Below are positions 1 through 8,598 of a stretch of 36,381 nucleotides of DNA, one piece after another (the first letter of the stretch is position 1; every line of letters begins with the position of its first letter). The stretch covers positions 1-36,381 of the forward strand of contig DGII01000087.1 of assembly GCA_002393095.1 (NCBI GenBank), written 5' to 3'. The notes beneath the pieces are model-generated. The model saw only the letters and a list, made by a program, of their open reading frames with translations, had not been told where the DNA came from and made no database searches. The DNA comes from Lachnospiraceae bacterium UBA3826 (GTDB lineage: Bacteria; Bacillota; Clostridia; Lachnospirales; Lachnospiraceae). Both the position numbers and the translations under genes were made by a program.

Positions 1-596
1 TATCCGGAACCGTTAAGATAAACGGTAAGGAAGTAAAGCTTAAGACAGTAAAGGATGCGATCAATGCCAAGCTTGCTTATATCTCCGAAGACCGTAAGAC
101 CTACGGATTAAATCTTATCGGTGATGTAAAGGAGAACATGACGATCGCGGCAAGGCCTTTCTTTTTCTCCAAGAACGGAGTGATAAATGCCAATGATGAG
201 ATAATAGCCGCACAGGAATACAAAGAGCGTATCAATGTCAAAGCCAATTCCATTAATCAGGTAGTCGGATCATTGTCCGGCGGTAACCAGCAGAAGGTTG
301 TAGTTGCCAAGTGGATGTTAACTCAGCCGGATGTCCTGATCATGGATGAGCCTACAAGAGGAATAGATGTAGGTGCCAAATATGAGATATACTGCGTAAT
401 CAATGAACTTGCCAAAGCAGGTAAAGCGATAATAGTCATATCTTCGGAGATGCCTGAGATAATAGGATCGTGTGACAGATTATATGTCATCAACGAGGGC
501 GAGATAGCCGGAGAATTGAGTAAGGAAGAGTTCTCGCAGGAGAGGATCATGCAGCTTATTATGGCTCATCAGAGAAAGGGAGATGGAAATGAATAA
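1..596 (+). CDS. mmsA: Monosaccharide ABC importer ATPase, C-terminal part (5' end outside window)
   Basis: The reading frame is open from base 3, so the gene starts upstream of the window; about 197 residues are visible. They are the second nucleotide-binding domain of a duplicated sugar-import ATPase of the MglA/XylG/GguA family, which powers CUT2-type monosaccharide uptake from the cytoplasmic side of the membrane. Visible motifs are the family's ISEDRK segment, the signature LSGGNQQK, the Walker B stretch VLIMDEPTRGIDVGAK and the switch region VISSEMPE. The Walker A of this second domain lies before the window. The SGGNQQ signature and GIDVGAK D-loop are typical of this family. The stop overlaps the start of the permease gene, so the two are translationally coupled. 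The substrate cannot be fixed from the ATPase; the xylose, galactose and multiple-sugar systems share this form. Confidence 0.93.
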   Translation, partial: SGTVKINGKEVKLKTVKDAINAKLAYISEDRKTYGLNLIGDVKENMTIAARPFFFSKNGVINANDEIIAAQEYKERINVKANSINQVVGSLSGGNQQKVVVAKWMLTQPDVLIMDEPTRGIDVGAKYEIYCVINELAKAGKAIIVISSEMPEIIGSCDRLYVINEGEIAGELSKEEFSQERIMQLIMAHQRKGDGNE

Positions 597-1758
597 TAAA
601 AAGACTGTCAAGATTGACATGAAACAATACGGTATGTTTTTCGCTTTAATAGCGATCTATCTGGTGTTCGCAGTTTTAACGGGTGGAGCCAATTTAACAC
701 CCATGAACATCAACAACCTGATCATGCAGAACGGTTATGTGGTCATACTGGCCATCGGAATGCTTTTGTGTGTGCTTACAGGTAATATCGACCTTGGTGT
801 CGGATCGGTAGTAGCTGTTACCGGCTCCATCGCCGGTATCATTATGATGGATATGAAGATGAATATGTGGGTTGCGATACTGGCAGCTCTGGCTGTGGGT
901 ATTCTGACCGGTGTATTCGCAGGCTTCTTCATTGCATACTTAGGTATACCGCCTTTCGTAACAACACTTGCCACGATGCTTATGGGAAGAGGACTTACAT
1001 ATACTCTCCTGCAGGCTCAGACTAAGGGACCCTTCACGGATTCATATAACTTTATCGGAGCAGGCTTCCTTCCCTCATTTAAGATTCCCTTTGGAGACGG
1101 AACTCTTGATGTGGTCAGCATCATAGTTGCGATCGTTGCTTCTGTTATCCTGGTATTCTCGGAGTTTAAGAGCAACGCCACCAAGAAGAAATACAACTTT
1201 GCGGTCAATCCTTTATGGCAGACGGTTCTTAAGCTTGCCGTCATGCTGTTCATCATATGGTTCTTCTTCTATAAGCTTTCAAGATACAAGGGTCTTCCCT
1301 TCGTATTGCTTATAATGGTAGTTCTGATAGTGGTATACGGATTCATAACGAGCAAGACAGTTGCAGGCCGTCAGATATATGCGCTTGGCGGTAACAGAAA
1401 GGCAGCCAACCTTTCGGGTATCGATACCAATAAGGTTTTCTTCTGGGTATATGTCAATATGGGCTTCCTGTCATCTGTTGCAGGAATAGTCCTGGCAGCC
1501 AGAAACGGATCCGCAACACCCAAGGCCGGTGACGGCTTCGAGATGGATGCAATCGCATCTTGTTACATAGGTGGTGCAGCGGTTGCTGGTGGTGCAGGAA
1601 CGATCGTCGGAGCGGTTGTCGGAGCATTCATCATGGGTATACTTAATAACGGTATGTCACTTTTCGGATGGTCAACGGATATACAGAAGATCGTTAAAGG
1701 TGCGGTACTTTTAGGAGCGGTAACCTTTGATGTTCTTTCCAAGAGAAAGAAGAATTAA
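589..1758 (+). CDS. mmsB: Monosaccharide ABC importer permease (XylH/GguB type)
   Basis: Integral membrane permease of a CUT2 sugar importer, 389 residues from ATG 589. Another in-frame ATG lies at 583, but GGGAG at 578-582 is 6 nt from 589 and abuts 583, so 589 is the better start. About nine or ten hydrophobic segments can be read, including the conserved LTGNIDLGVGS stretch after the second helix and the C-terminal GGAAVAGGAGT and ILNNGMSLFG segments. The length of about 390 residues fits XylH/GguB better than the shorter RbsC/MglC proteins. It overlaps the ATPase gene by 8 nt and is followed by a strong terminator, so it closes the transport operon whose binding-protein gene is probably upstream of the window. 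A two-component system and two more binding proteins follow, which suggests sugar-responsive control. Confidence 0.93.
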   Translation: MNNKKTVKIDMKQYGMFFALIAIYLVFAVLTGGANLTPMNINNLIMQNGYVVILAIGMLLCVLTGNIDLGVGSVVAVTGSIAGIIMMDMKMNMWVAILAALAVGILTGVFAGFFIAYLGIPPFVTTLATMLMGRGLTYTLLQAQTKGPFTDSYNFIGAGFLPSFKIPFGDGTLDVVSIIVAIVASVILVFSEFKSNATKKKYNFAVNPLWQTVLKLAVMLFIIWFFFYKLSRYKGLPFVLLIMVVLIVVYGFITSKTVAGRQIYALGGNRKAANLSGIDTNKVFFWVYVNMGFLSSVAGIVLAARNGSATPKAGDGFEMDAIASCYIGGAAVAGGAGTIVGAVVGAFIMGILNNGMSLFGWSTDIQKIVKGAVLLGAVTFDVLSKRKKN

Positions 1759-1785
1759 GGTACGGTCAATAACCGTATGTTGCTT

Positions 1786-1827
1786 ACAGGGTTGCGGCTT
1801 ACTCCGCAACCCTGTTGTTTATTTGTT
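1786..1827 (+). terminator. Rho-independent terminator after the sugar ABC operon
   Basis: A perfect 12-bp inverted repeat (1786-1797 with 1804-1815, core GGGTTGCGG) with a 6-nt loop is followed by a T-rich tail. It separates the transporter genes from the two-component genes. Confidence 0.9.
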
Positions 1828-1843
1828 ATTGTGATGATAGAAT
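1815..1843 (+). promoter_or_regulatory. Possible promoter of the two-component/binding-protein operon
   Basis: TTGTTT at 1815-1820 and TAGAAT at 1838-1843 are 17 nt apart. The -35 is weak (3 of 6), the -10 good (5 of 6). It lies just after the terminator stem and 40 nt before the likely start of the response-regulator gene, where a promoter is expected. Confidence 0.4.
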
Positions 1844-1882
1844 CATTGTGTAGGTGCAGTGGTAACAAGCAGGGAGTATTAC

Positions 1883-3478
1883 ATGGATCTGTATAAGGTG
1901 ATCCTTGTCGATGACGAAGAAGAAGTAAGAGAAGCCATAAGACGCAGGATCGATTGGGAGGAGATAGGCTTCACCGTGGTGGGAACCGCCGAGAACGGGG
2001 AAGAAGCATTGGAACTTGCGGAGAACTGTGAGCCCGATGTGGTGATGACTGATATTCAGATGCCCTTTATGGACGGGCTTACTCTGCTTAAGAAACTTAA
2101 GGAGAGATTGCCGGATATCAGGAGTGTCATCTTCTCGGGATACGATGATTTTGAATATGCCAAAGAGGCTATAAAGCTTGAGGCAGAGGAATATATATTA
2201 AAGCCTGTTGATGCACAGGAGCTTCGTAATATCTTCTTACGGATCAAGGACAGGCTGGATGAACAGCTTGAGCTAAGGCGCAATGTGGAGCAGCTCTCCA
2301 AGTACTATGAGGACAGCAGGCCTATGATGAAGGAGCAGTTGATCATAGGACTTCTTGAAGGCAGAGAGCTGCAGTTTGATCTGGAGAGATATCAGAAGGA
2401 TTTTGATATTCAGATAGAATCCGCCTTCTACTGTGCGGGTGCATTCAGGATCACTCCCATTCAGAATGATAAGGAGAAGCTTGACAAGAATCTCATGGCG
2501 GTATCGCTTAAGCAGATGGTCACGGAGAGATTTAAGGATATACTTGATGTTGAAGCTTTTGTATATCTGGATACCGTGAGTGTGCTTGCCAGACTTAAGA
2601 GTACGGAAAGCTATGGCAGGTTCGTGGAAGAGATGGATCGTATATGCAGGATAGCCCATAGGGCACTAGGAGCCAATGTATCTGCCGGCATAGGAAGAGT
2701 ATACGGCAATGCAGAGAGTATACATACTTCCTTTTTGGAGGCCAAGGATGCTTTTCATCACAGGATATTCGTAGGGGAGAACCAGGCCATATGTATAAGT
2801 GATGTGGATCCGACCTCTCACTTTGAGGATTATATAAGTGAGAAGCAGATACGCCATATCTTAAGACAGGTTAAGATCGGAACAAGGGAAAGTCTTGAAA
2901 AGGAGATACGGGACTTCATAGATAAGATCAAGAGGACAGACTTCGGACTCAACCAGTTGCAGATATTCTATGCGGAATTCATTGTTGAGCTGCTTCGGCT
3001 CATGCGAGGACACAACATCAACGTCTCGGATACGGCGCTTGGGATCGTCAAGACGGATGTGGAGATGGACAGCTTCGCTTCGATGGATGAATTCGCCGAT
3101 AAGCTTATTGATCTGGCAGAGGATATCAGAGAGAGGATAAGCAGCGGAAGGCTCGATACCACTAAAAAGCTTGCCGAGAATGCCAAGCAGTATATTCAGG
3201 ATCACTATAATGAGAGCAGTCTGTCGGTTGACGATATCTGTGCACATCTAGGGGTAGGTACATCTTATTTTTCATCTGTTTTTAAGAAAGAAACCGGGAT
3301 GAGCTTTGTCACTTATCTTACGAATGTCCGTATGAATGAAGCTCAGAGGCTTTTGGACACGACAAGCGAGAAAAGCTATATAATCGCCGGGCTTGTGGGG
3401 TACGAGGAACCGAACTATTTCAGTTATGTATTTAAGAAACATTTTGGAACATCACCATCAAAATACAGACAGAATTAA
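1883..3478 (+). CDS. YesN-type response regulator with AraC-family DNA-binding domain
   Basis: Cytoplasmic two-component response regulator, 531 residues from ATG 1883. A GTG at 1859 would add eight codons, but AGGGAG at 1871-1876 is placed correctly for 1883. Residues 1-120 form a receiver domain with the acidic pair D10/D11, phosphoacceptor D57 in TDIQMP, and the conserved Lys in LKPVD. A long middle region has no recognised motif but resembles the YesN linker. The last 100 residues are an AraC-type double helix-turn-helix (SVDDICAHLGVGTSYFSSVF; then the region around YEEPNYFSYVFKKHFGTSP). Partner kinase and two sugar-binding proteins follow directly, and the sugar importer precedes. The inferred role is transcriptional activation of the importer in response to a sugar. 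Confidence 0.93.
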   Translation: MDLYKVILVDDEEEVREAIRRRIDWEEIGFTVVGTAENGEEALELAENCEPDVVMTDIQMPFMDGLTLLKKLKERLPDIRSVIFSGYDDFEYAKEAIKLEAEEYILKPVDAQELRNIFLRIKDRLDEQLELRRNVEQLSKYYEDSRPMMKEQLIIGLLEGRELQFDLERYQKDFDIQIESAFYCAGAFRITPIQNDKEKLDKNLMAVSLKQMVTERFKDILDVEAFVYLDTVSVLARLKSTESYGRFVEEMDRICRIAHRALGANVSAGIGRVYGNAESIHTSFLEAKDAFHHRIFVGENQAICISDVDPTSHFEDYISEKQIRHILRQVKIGTRESLEKEIRDFIDKIKRTDFGLNQLQIFYAEFIVELLRLMRGHNINVSDTALGIVKTDVEMDSFASMDEFADKLIDLAEDIRERISSGRLDTTKKLAENAKQYIQDHYNESSLSVDDICAHLGVGTSYFSSVFKKETGMSFVTYLTNVRMNEAQRLLDTTSEKSYIIAGLVGYEEPNYFSYVFKKHFGTSPSKYRQN

Positions 3479-5252
3479 AAAGAGAAGTCTCCAGTGGACC
3501 ATTTCCCTGTCTTATACTGCGATCTCCATCGTCAGCATTGTATCAATGGCGATCGCTTTCTATTCTCATTCCATCAATACCATAAGGAAGAACACTATGA
3601 ATGAGAATGAGCAGATCGTGGACCAGGTGAGTTGGAACCTTAATTCCTATATAAGGAATATGATGGGCATATCGGATTCCATGTATTACAGTGTCATTAA
3701 GAACAGGAATCTGACGGATGAGGGTATCAATAAGGAGATGAATCTCCTGTATGAGGCCAATAAGGACAATCTCATAAGCATTGTCTGTGCCACTGAGGAC
3801 GGAGCCATAGTTGCGGCATCTCCTGTATCCACCAGAAAGCCCGGAGTGGATCTTAAGAAGCAGGAGTGGTTTAAGAAGGCATCGGATGAGATAGAGAATA
3901 TCCACTTCTCCACACCTCATGTACAGAATATCTTCGATAACAGTAATTACAGATACTTCTGGGTCGTATCCCTGTCAAGGAGCGTGGAGCTGACATATTT
4001 CGGCAATGTGCGTAATGGCGTGCTGCTTGTGGACATGAACTACAGAGGTATCGAGCAGATGTTTGACAAGGTCAATGACGGAGACATCGGATATGTGTAT
4101 CTCTGCGACTCGGAGGGTAAGATCATCTATCATCCCATGCAGAAGGCTATCTATGCCGGCCTGATCAAGGAGAACAACCTCTTGCACGCAAAGTACGGCG
4201 ACGGAGCCTTCTCCGAAGTGGTTGAGGGACAGGAGAGAGATGTGGTCATTAAGACGGTCGGCTACACAGGGTGGAAGATTGTAAGCGTCACTCCTGTAAG
4301 CGAGCTTGCGCTTGATATGGGTAAGATGCGCAACTACCTGTTCATGGTGGCGATAATCATGCTCATTCTCATAATCCTTGGCAACTATATAATCTCGTAT
4401 GTTGTCACCGATCCCATAAGGAAGCTGGAGGAATCCTTAGCCTATCTTGAGGAAGGGGCGATGGGCGAGGATACTATGAATGAAGATCAGATCTACATCG
4501 GCGGCTCTCAGGAGATACAGCATCTGGGCCGGACCATCAAGTCGATGATACGTCAGATGAAGAAGCTTACGGATGATATGGTTAAGGAACAGAAGGCTAA
4601 GCGTAAGAGTGAGCTGGATGCGCTTCAGAGTCAGATCAATCCGCATTTCCTGTATAATACGCTGGATTCGGTCGTATGGATGATCGAAGGAGAACGCTAT
4701 AATGACGCTATCTCCATGGTAACGGCACTTGCCAAGCTCTTCAGGATATCCCTAAGCAAAGGGAACAATATAATAACCATTCATGATGAGATAACCCATG
4801 CAAGGAATTACTTAAGCATTCAGATGGTCAGATATAAGAACAGATTCACTACGAGCATCGACATAGATCCTGCCATAGAGAACTGTGCCACTATCAAGCT
4901 GATAGTACAGCCTCTTCTGGAGAATGCCATATACTACGGTGTAGAGCATATGGACGGAGATGGTGAGATAAAGGTGCGTGGCTATGAGAAGGACGGAGAT
5001 ATATACATATCCGTCTCCGATAACGGTATGGGCATTCCTAAGGATACACTTGCCACTCTTCTTACGGATAAGGCAAGAAGCCGCGGCAAGGGCTCGGGGA
5101 TCGGTCTGTGGAATGTCAATCAGAGGATACAGATATACTTCAAGGGCAATTACGGTCTTGTGATAGACAGTGAGCTTGATGAGGGGACTACCGTGACCAT
5201 ACATCTTCCGAGGATACCTATAGAAGAATTCAGGAGAGAGGAGGATAAATGA
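3426..5252 (+). CDS. YesM-type sensor histidine kinase
   Basis: Membrane histidine kinase partnered with the preceding regulator. The start is uncertain: the frame opens with TTG 3393, ATG 3426 and TTG 3444, all inside the 3' end of the regulator gene and none with a good ribosome site. ATG 3426 is chosen, giving 608 residues. Order of parts: a transmembrane helix around residues 25-47, an extracellular Cache-like sensor region to about 300, a second helix around 305-328, a HAMP-like linker, the kinase motif QINPHFLYNTLDS with phosphoacceptor near H407, the N box around PLLENAIYYG, and the nucleotide-binding DNGMGIP and GSGIGLWNV boxes. This is the LytS/YesM class. Overlap with the regulator implies translational coupling. 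Confidence 0.92.
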   Translation: MYLRNILEHHHQNTDRIKKRSLQWTISLSYTAISIVSIVSMAIAFYSHSINTIRKNTMNENEQIVDQVSWNLNSYIRNMMGISDSMYYSVIKNRNLTDEGINKEMNLLYEANKDNLISIVCATEDGAIVAASPVSTRKPGVDLKKQEWFKKASDEIENIHFSTPHVQNIFDNSNYRYFWVVSLSRSVELTYFGNVRNGVLLVDMNYRGIEQMFDKVNDGDIGYVYLCDSEGKIIYHPMQKAIYAGLIKENNLLHAKYGDGAFSEVVEGQERDVVIKTVGYTGWKIVSVTPVSELALDMGKMRNYLFMVAIIMLILIILGNYIISYVVTDPIRKLEESLAYLEEGAMGEDTMNEDQIYIGGSQEIQHLGRTIKSMIRQMKKLTDDMVKEQKAKRKSELDALQSQINPHFLYNTLDSVVWMIEGERYNDAISMVTALAKLFRISLSKGNNIITIHDEITHARNYLSIQMVRYKNRFTTSIDIDPAIENCATIKLIVQPLLENAIYYGVEHMDGDGEIKVRGYEKDGDIYISVSDNGMGIPKDTLATLLTDKARSRGKGSGIGLWNVNQRIQIYFKGNYGLVIDSELDEGTTVTIHLPRIPIEEFRREEDK

Positions 5253-6223
5253 AGAGATCATATAACAGAAAAAGTCTTGTGATCGTAGTCATACTGCTTA
5301 TCATCCTTCTCCTGATCGGAATATATCAGTTCAGTTCGGGCACTACAGGTAAAAAACCTCCGAAGCATGTCTCTATGATAGTATACGGGGACGATGCCGA
5401 ACGCTGGGAGAATATGCGGGAGGGTGCTTACCTTGTATGTGAGGAGAAAAATGCCGACCTCATACTTCTGACCATGCTGTCCGAAAATGATGCCGATGAG
5501 CAGAAGGAGATCATAGACAGAGAGTTAAAAAACGGCGCGGATGCCCTCATCATAGCCCCCTGCAACAGCAGGGAGATAAGGGAATACATCGATTCAAGAA
5601 AAATAAGGATCCCTGTCGTATATATCGAGACAATGGAGGACAGATTCATAGGAGATATCGATATAGCCGTGGATGATTATAAGATGGGATATGCGCTTGG
5701 CAAAGAGATCACAGACAATGAAAGTGATATAGTGACCGTGGCCATAATATCCGGGAATACCGAAAGAGACAGTGTCCGCTTAAGAGAAAAGGGATTAAGG
5801 GATGCGATAGAAGGAAGAGTCGGTAAGGTGCTCAATTGGTCAAAGGATGAGTATAAGGCCAATACCAATACGAGAGTTTTCATACAGCGGGCGATAGTAT
5901 CGGAAGCGACGGATGTTATAGTTACCTTTGATAATTCAACCACGGATACGCTCCTGGATGCTCTTGACAATCTCAATATGACAAGCAAGGTCTATTCCGT
6001 ATCGACCTCCAATAAGTCGGTGTACAATCTGTATAATAAGAAGATCAAGGTCTTAGAGTATTCGGACGAATTCAGTATGGGCTATCTTGCGGCAATGAAC
6101 GCTTTGGACAGAGCGCATGCCATTATCAGATATTCGAATAAGGAGATAGAATACAGAACAGTCAGAAAGGAGAATATGTATGATGAAGAGAATCAGACAT
6201 TATTGTTCCCCTTCGTTGATTAA
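5249..6223 (+). CDS. Membrane-anchored sugar-binding-like protein, possible kinase co-sensor
   Basis: 324 residues with one N-terminal hydrophobic helix (about 9-28) and no lipobox cysteine, so it is probably an uncleaved anchor with the body outside the membrane. The body looks like a type I periplasmic binding protein of the ribose/galactose class: VSMIVYGDDAERWENMREGA at the start, then ADALIIAPCNS and IPVVYIET, which match the two conserved beta-turn regions. The later sugar-contact segments are poorly conserved. The ATG overlaps the kinase stop as ATGA, with a strong GGAGAGGAGG site, and the gene is overlapped by the next binding-protein gene. In clostridial xylose control a binding protein (XylFII) works with a LytS kinase and YesN; a similar co-sensor role is inferred here, not shown. 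Confidence 0.82.
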   Translation: MKRSYNRKSLVIVVILLIILLLIGIYQFSSGTTGKKPPKHVSMIVYGDDAERWENMREGAYLVCEEKNADLILLTMLSENDADEQKEIIDRELKNGADALIIAPCNSREIREYIDSRKIRIPVVYIETMEDRFIGDIDIAVDDYKMGYALGKEITDNESDIVTVAIISGNTERDSVRLREKGLRDAIEGRVGKVLNWSKDEYKANTNTRVFIQRAIVSEATDVIVTFDNSTTDTLLDALDNLNMTSKVYSVSTSNKSVYNLYNKKIKVLEYSDEFSMGYLAAMNALDRAHAIIRYSNKEIEYRTVRKENMYDEENQTLLFPFVD

Positions 6224-7259
6224 GCTGACGGCAGTCCTTATAATCCTTATGTTACTTGGAATGACACTTACGGGATGCGAAAGCAGGACTAATGATCCGG
6301 TAGAGGAGGTCAAGATTGGTGTCCTTACATATGATGAATACGATACCTTTATCAATGCCATGACAAAGCATATGACCAAGTGGTGCAGGCAGAAGGAGAA
6401 GGAAGAGGACATCAGGATAACGATAGATATAGTCGGAGCTAAGAAGAGCCAGCTTACACAGAACGATCAGGCAAGGAAGTTCATAGCAGAGAATTATGAT
6501 GTACTATGTGTCAATCTGGTGGACAGGACAGATGCATCCGGTATTATAGACAAGGCGATCGCCAATGATGTTCCGGTCATTTTTTTTAACAGAGAGCCGG
6601 TAGAAGAGGATCTGTCAAGGTGGGATAAGTTATACTATGTGGGTGCCATAGCACGCCAGTCCGGAGAACTTCAGGCCAAGATAATAACGGATGCACTCTC
6701 TGATCCGGAAAGATTCGCTGAGATAGATGTCAACAACAACGGTACGATCCAGTATGTTATGCTTGAAGGCGAAGCCGGTCATCAGGATTCTTTAGTCCGT
6801 ACCAATGTATGCACGGCTGCCCTAGTAGATGCGGGCTTCTCTCTTGAAAAGCTCGGCGATGAATACGCCAACTGGGACAGGGATCAGGCAAGAGCCAAGA
6901 TGATAGAGCTTATTGACCGCTATCCCTTCCAGATAGAGATGGTCATCGCCAATAATGATGATATGGCTTTAGGTGCGCTGGATGTACTGCAGGAGCAGGA
7001 TTATCCGCTTGATCCATTCGTGGTAGGAATCAATGGAACGGAGGATGCCCTTGAGGCTATAAGGACGATGAAGCTTGACGGGAGCGTGTACAATGATGCT
7101 AAGGGGCAGGGTGAGACCATCATGGAGATGGCATATGATCTTGGGACAGGGAAAGACTTCCCGGACACCATAGAAGTGATATTTGACAAGTATGTTTTTA
7201 CGCCCTACAGCATCATCACATATGACAATGTGCAACAATATATAACGGAAGAAAGCTGA
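6180..7259 (+). CDS. MglB-like galactose/glucose-binding lipoprotein
   Basis: 359-residue lipoprotein: basic N terminus, hydrophobic stretch and lipobox LTGC. GAAAGGAGA precedes; ATG 6180 and ATG 6183 are both usable. The body follows E. coli MglB closely. Recognisable sugar contacts are NLVD, FFNREP, GEAGHQDSLVR (His, Asp and Arg contacts), NWD (stacking Trp), IANNDDMA and NDAKGQ. A calcium-loop-like DVNNNGTIQ and the Glu before VIANND match the MglB metal site in part. One contact differs: the Asp of GVD in MglB is Asn here (GIN), so specificity may differ from galactose/glucose. It ends the four-gene sensor operon. It could supply the importer upstream or act as a second sensor input. Confidence 0.9.
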   Translation: MMKRIRHYCSPSLIKLTAVLIILMLLGMTLTGCESRTNDPVEEVKIGVLTYDEYDTFINAMTKHMTKWCRQKEKEEDIRITIDIVGAKKSQLTQNDQARKFIAENYDVLCVNLVDRTDASGIIDKAIANDVPVIFFNREPVEEDLSRWDKLYYVGAIARQSGELQAKIITDALSDPERFAEIDVNNNGTIQYVMLEGEAGHQDSLVRTNVCTAALVDAGFSLEKLGDEYANWDRDQARAKMIELIDRYPFQIEMVIANNDDMALGALDVLQEQDYPLDPFVVGINGTEDALEAIRTMKLDGSVYNDAKGQGETIMEMAYDLGTGKDFPDTIEVIFDKYVFTPYSIITYDNVQQYITEES

Positions 7260-7279
7260 AATATGGTTGTTTTTTCGGC

Positions 7280-7308
7280 TTGAAAGAAAGAGTATCTTCC
7301 TTTATAAT
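7280..7308 (+). promoter_or_regulatory. Promoter of the Crh-like/lipid kinase genes
   Basis: TTGAAA at 7280-7285 and a perfect TATAAT at 7303-7308 are separated by 17 nt, a near-consensus housekeeping promoter. It directs transcription into the HPr-like gene about 65 nt downstream. Confidence 0.8.
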
Positions 7309-7331
7309 GTGGGGGTAATGAGAAAGGAGTA

Positions 7332-7358
7332 GTCCGCACGGGATAGTTGCCGTCGGAC
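7332..7358 (+). promoter_or_regulatory. Leader hairpin before the Crh-like gene
   Basis: GTCCG plus ACGG (7332-7341, one bulged C) pairs with CCGT plus CGGAC (7350-7358) around an 8-nt loop. It lies between the promoter and the GAGGAG ribosome site and has no T run, so it is a transcript leader structure rather than a terminator. Its function is unknown. Confidence 0.45.
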
Positions 7359-7373
7359 CCAATGAGGAGAATT

Positions 7374-7628
7374 ATGATTAAAAAGGAGATCACGATCAGA
7401 CTGGAGAATGGTCTGGAAGCAAGACCGGTGGCAATGCTTGTGCAGGTAGCAAGTCAGTACGATTCCAGCATCTATCTGGAGACAGAGGGGAAGAAGGTCA
7501 ATGCCAAGAGTATTATGGGTATGATGAGCTTGGGACTTGATACGGGAGAGAAGATAGTGGCTGTTGTTGACGGAAGTGATGAAGAGGCAGCAGTAGAAGG
7601 AATTGAGAAATTCTTAAGCGGTAAATAA
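7374..7628 (+). CDS. crh: HPr-family regulatory protein lacking the PTS active-site His (Crh-like)
   Basis: 84-residue HPr-fold protein starting at ATG 7374 with GAGGAG just upstream; the frame also runs further 5' without a convincing start. In HPr the sequence GLHARP carries His15, which accepts phosphate from enzyme I. Here it reads GLEARP, so position 15 is Glu. The Ser46 region KVNAKSIMGMMSLGLDTG is intact and nearly matches Bacillus Crh, which has Gln15 and acts only through Ser46 phosphorylation by HPr kinase as a CcpA co-regulator. A role in carbon catabolite regulation rather than sugar phosphotransfer is therefore inferred. Its neighbours are a sugar-binding protein gene and a lipid kinase gene. 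A normal HPr gene lies at 33.2 kb, so this is a second, divergent copy. Confidence 0.85.
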   Translation: MIKKEITIRLENGLEARPVAMLVQVASQYDSSIYLETEGKKVNAKSIMGMMSLGLDTGEKIVAVVDGSDEEAAVEGIEKFLSGK

Positions 7629-7638
7629 GAAAGAGAAT

Positions 7639-8556
7639 ATGAAAGGTACATCTGAAGAAAAAAGAATGCTTTTTATCTATAATCCGACTTCGGGAAGAGG
7701 AAGGATAAAGAGCAGTCTGATTGATCTGATAGATATATTCGTTAAGTCGGGTTACCGTGTTGAGGTCTATCCGACGCAATGCAGTGGAGATGCCAAAAGA
7801 GCCGTGATCCGGAGAGATGACGGCTTTTCTTTGATTGTGTGTTGTGGGGGTGACGGAACACTTGACGAGGTGGTGACAGGCATGATGGAGTGCCGTGACA
7901 GGATACCAATCGGCTATATTCCGGCAGGCAGTACCAATGATTTTGCATCAAGCCTCGGAATACCCAAGTCTATGACCAAGGCGGCGTATACGGCTGTAAG
8001 CGGCAACGCTTTCCCGTGTGACATAGGAAGGTTTAATGACGATGTATTCGTATATGTAGCGGCTTTCGGGATGTTCACTGATGTTTCCTATGATACGGAT
8101 CAGCATATGAAGAATATGCTGGGTCATATGGCGTATATCATAGAAGGAGCCAGAAGACTTCCCTCGGTCAAGTCATATCACTACGATATTGAATACGAGG
8201 ATGAAGAGGGTATACCGCATCAGCTGGAGGATGACTATCTGCTTGGAATGGTGACCAATTCAAGATCCGTGGGCGGATTCAAGAATATAACCGGCAAGAA
8301 GATACTCCTGGATGATGGGATCTTCGAGGTGACGCTTGTAAAGAAGCCTTTGGGACCGATAGAATATATGCTCCTGTCGGATGCCATATCGAAAAAGGAG
8401 ATTGATACCAGCCTGATAATATCCTTTAAGGCAAGAAGGATAAGCTTTACAACGGATGAGCCTGTTGCTTGGACTTTAGACGGTGAATACGGAGGGGAGC
8501 ATAACCGGATCGATATACTTGTGGATAAGCAGGCGCTTTCCATACTCGTCCCATAA
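7639..8556 (+). CDS. Diacylglycerol/lipid kinase family protein (YegS/DgkB-like)
   Basis: 305-residue cytoplasmic kinase of the diacylglycerol/sphingosine kinase superfamily, which transfers phosphate from ATP to a lipid hydroxyl. Visible motifs: NPTSGRGR at residues 15-22, the nucleotide loop GGDGTLDEV at 70-78, PAGSTNDFASSLG at about 95-107, and the later NSRSVGGF. In Gram-positive bacteria such enzymes recycle diacylglycerol released during lipoteichoic acid synthesis; which lipid is used here is not visible. The ribosome site (AAGAAAGAGA) is weak, and the gene starts 10 nt after the Crh-like stop, so it is probably cotranscribed with it. Length and motif spacing are normal for the family. 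Confidence 0.9.
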   Translation: MKGTSEEKRMLFIYNPTSGRGRIKSSLIDLIDIFVKSGYRVEVYPTQCSGDAKRAVIRRDDGFSLIVCCGGDGTLDEVVTGMMECRDRIPIGYIPAGSTNDFASSLGIPKSMTKAAYTAVSGNAFPCDIGRFNDDVFVYVAAFGMFTDVSYDTDQHMKNMLGHMAYIIEGARRLPSVKSYHYDIEYEDEEGIPHQLEDDYLLGMVTNSRSVGGFKNITGKKILLDDGIFEVTLVKKPLGPIEYMLLSDAISKKEIDTSLIISFKARRISFTTDEPVAWTLDGEYGGEHNRIDILVDKQALSILVP

Positions 8557-8598
8557 CAGGTGTTGCAGAGAGGCAGTGTAAATACTTGAAAAATAGTG

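Noticed and set aside
7262..7281. Inverted repeat near the end of the MglB-like gene as a terminator (CTGAAA with TTTCGG)
   Set aside because: The stem is AT-rich with a G-T pair, has no T run after it, and overlaps the -35 of the next promoter. It was not listed as a terminator.
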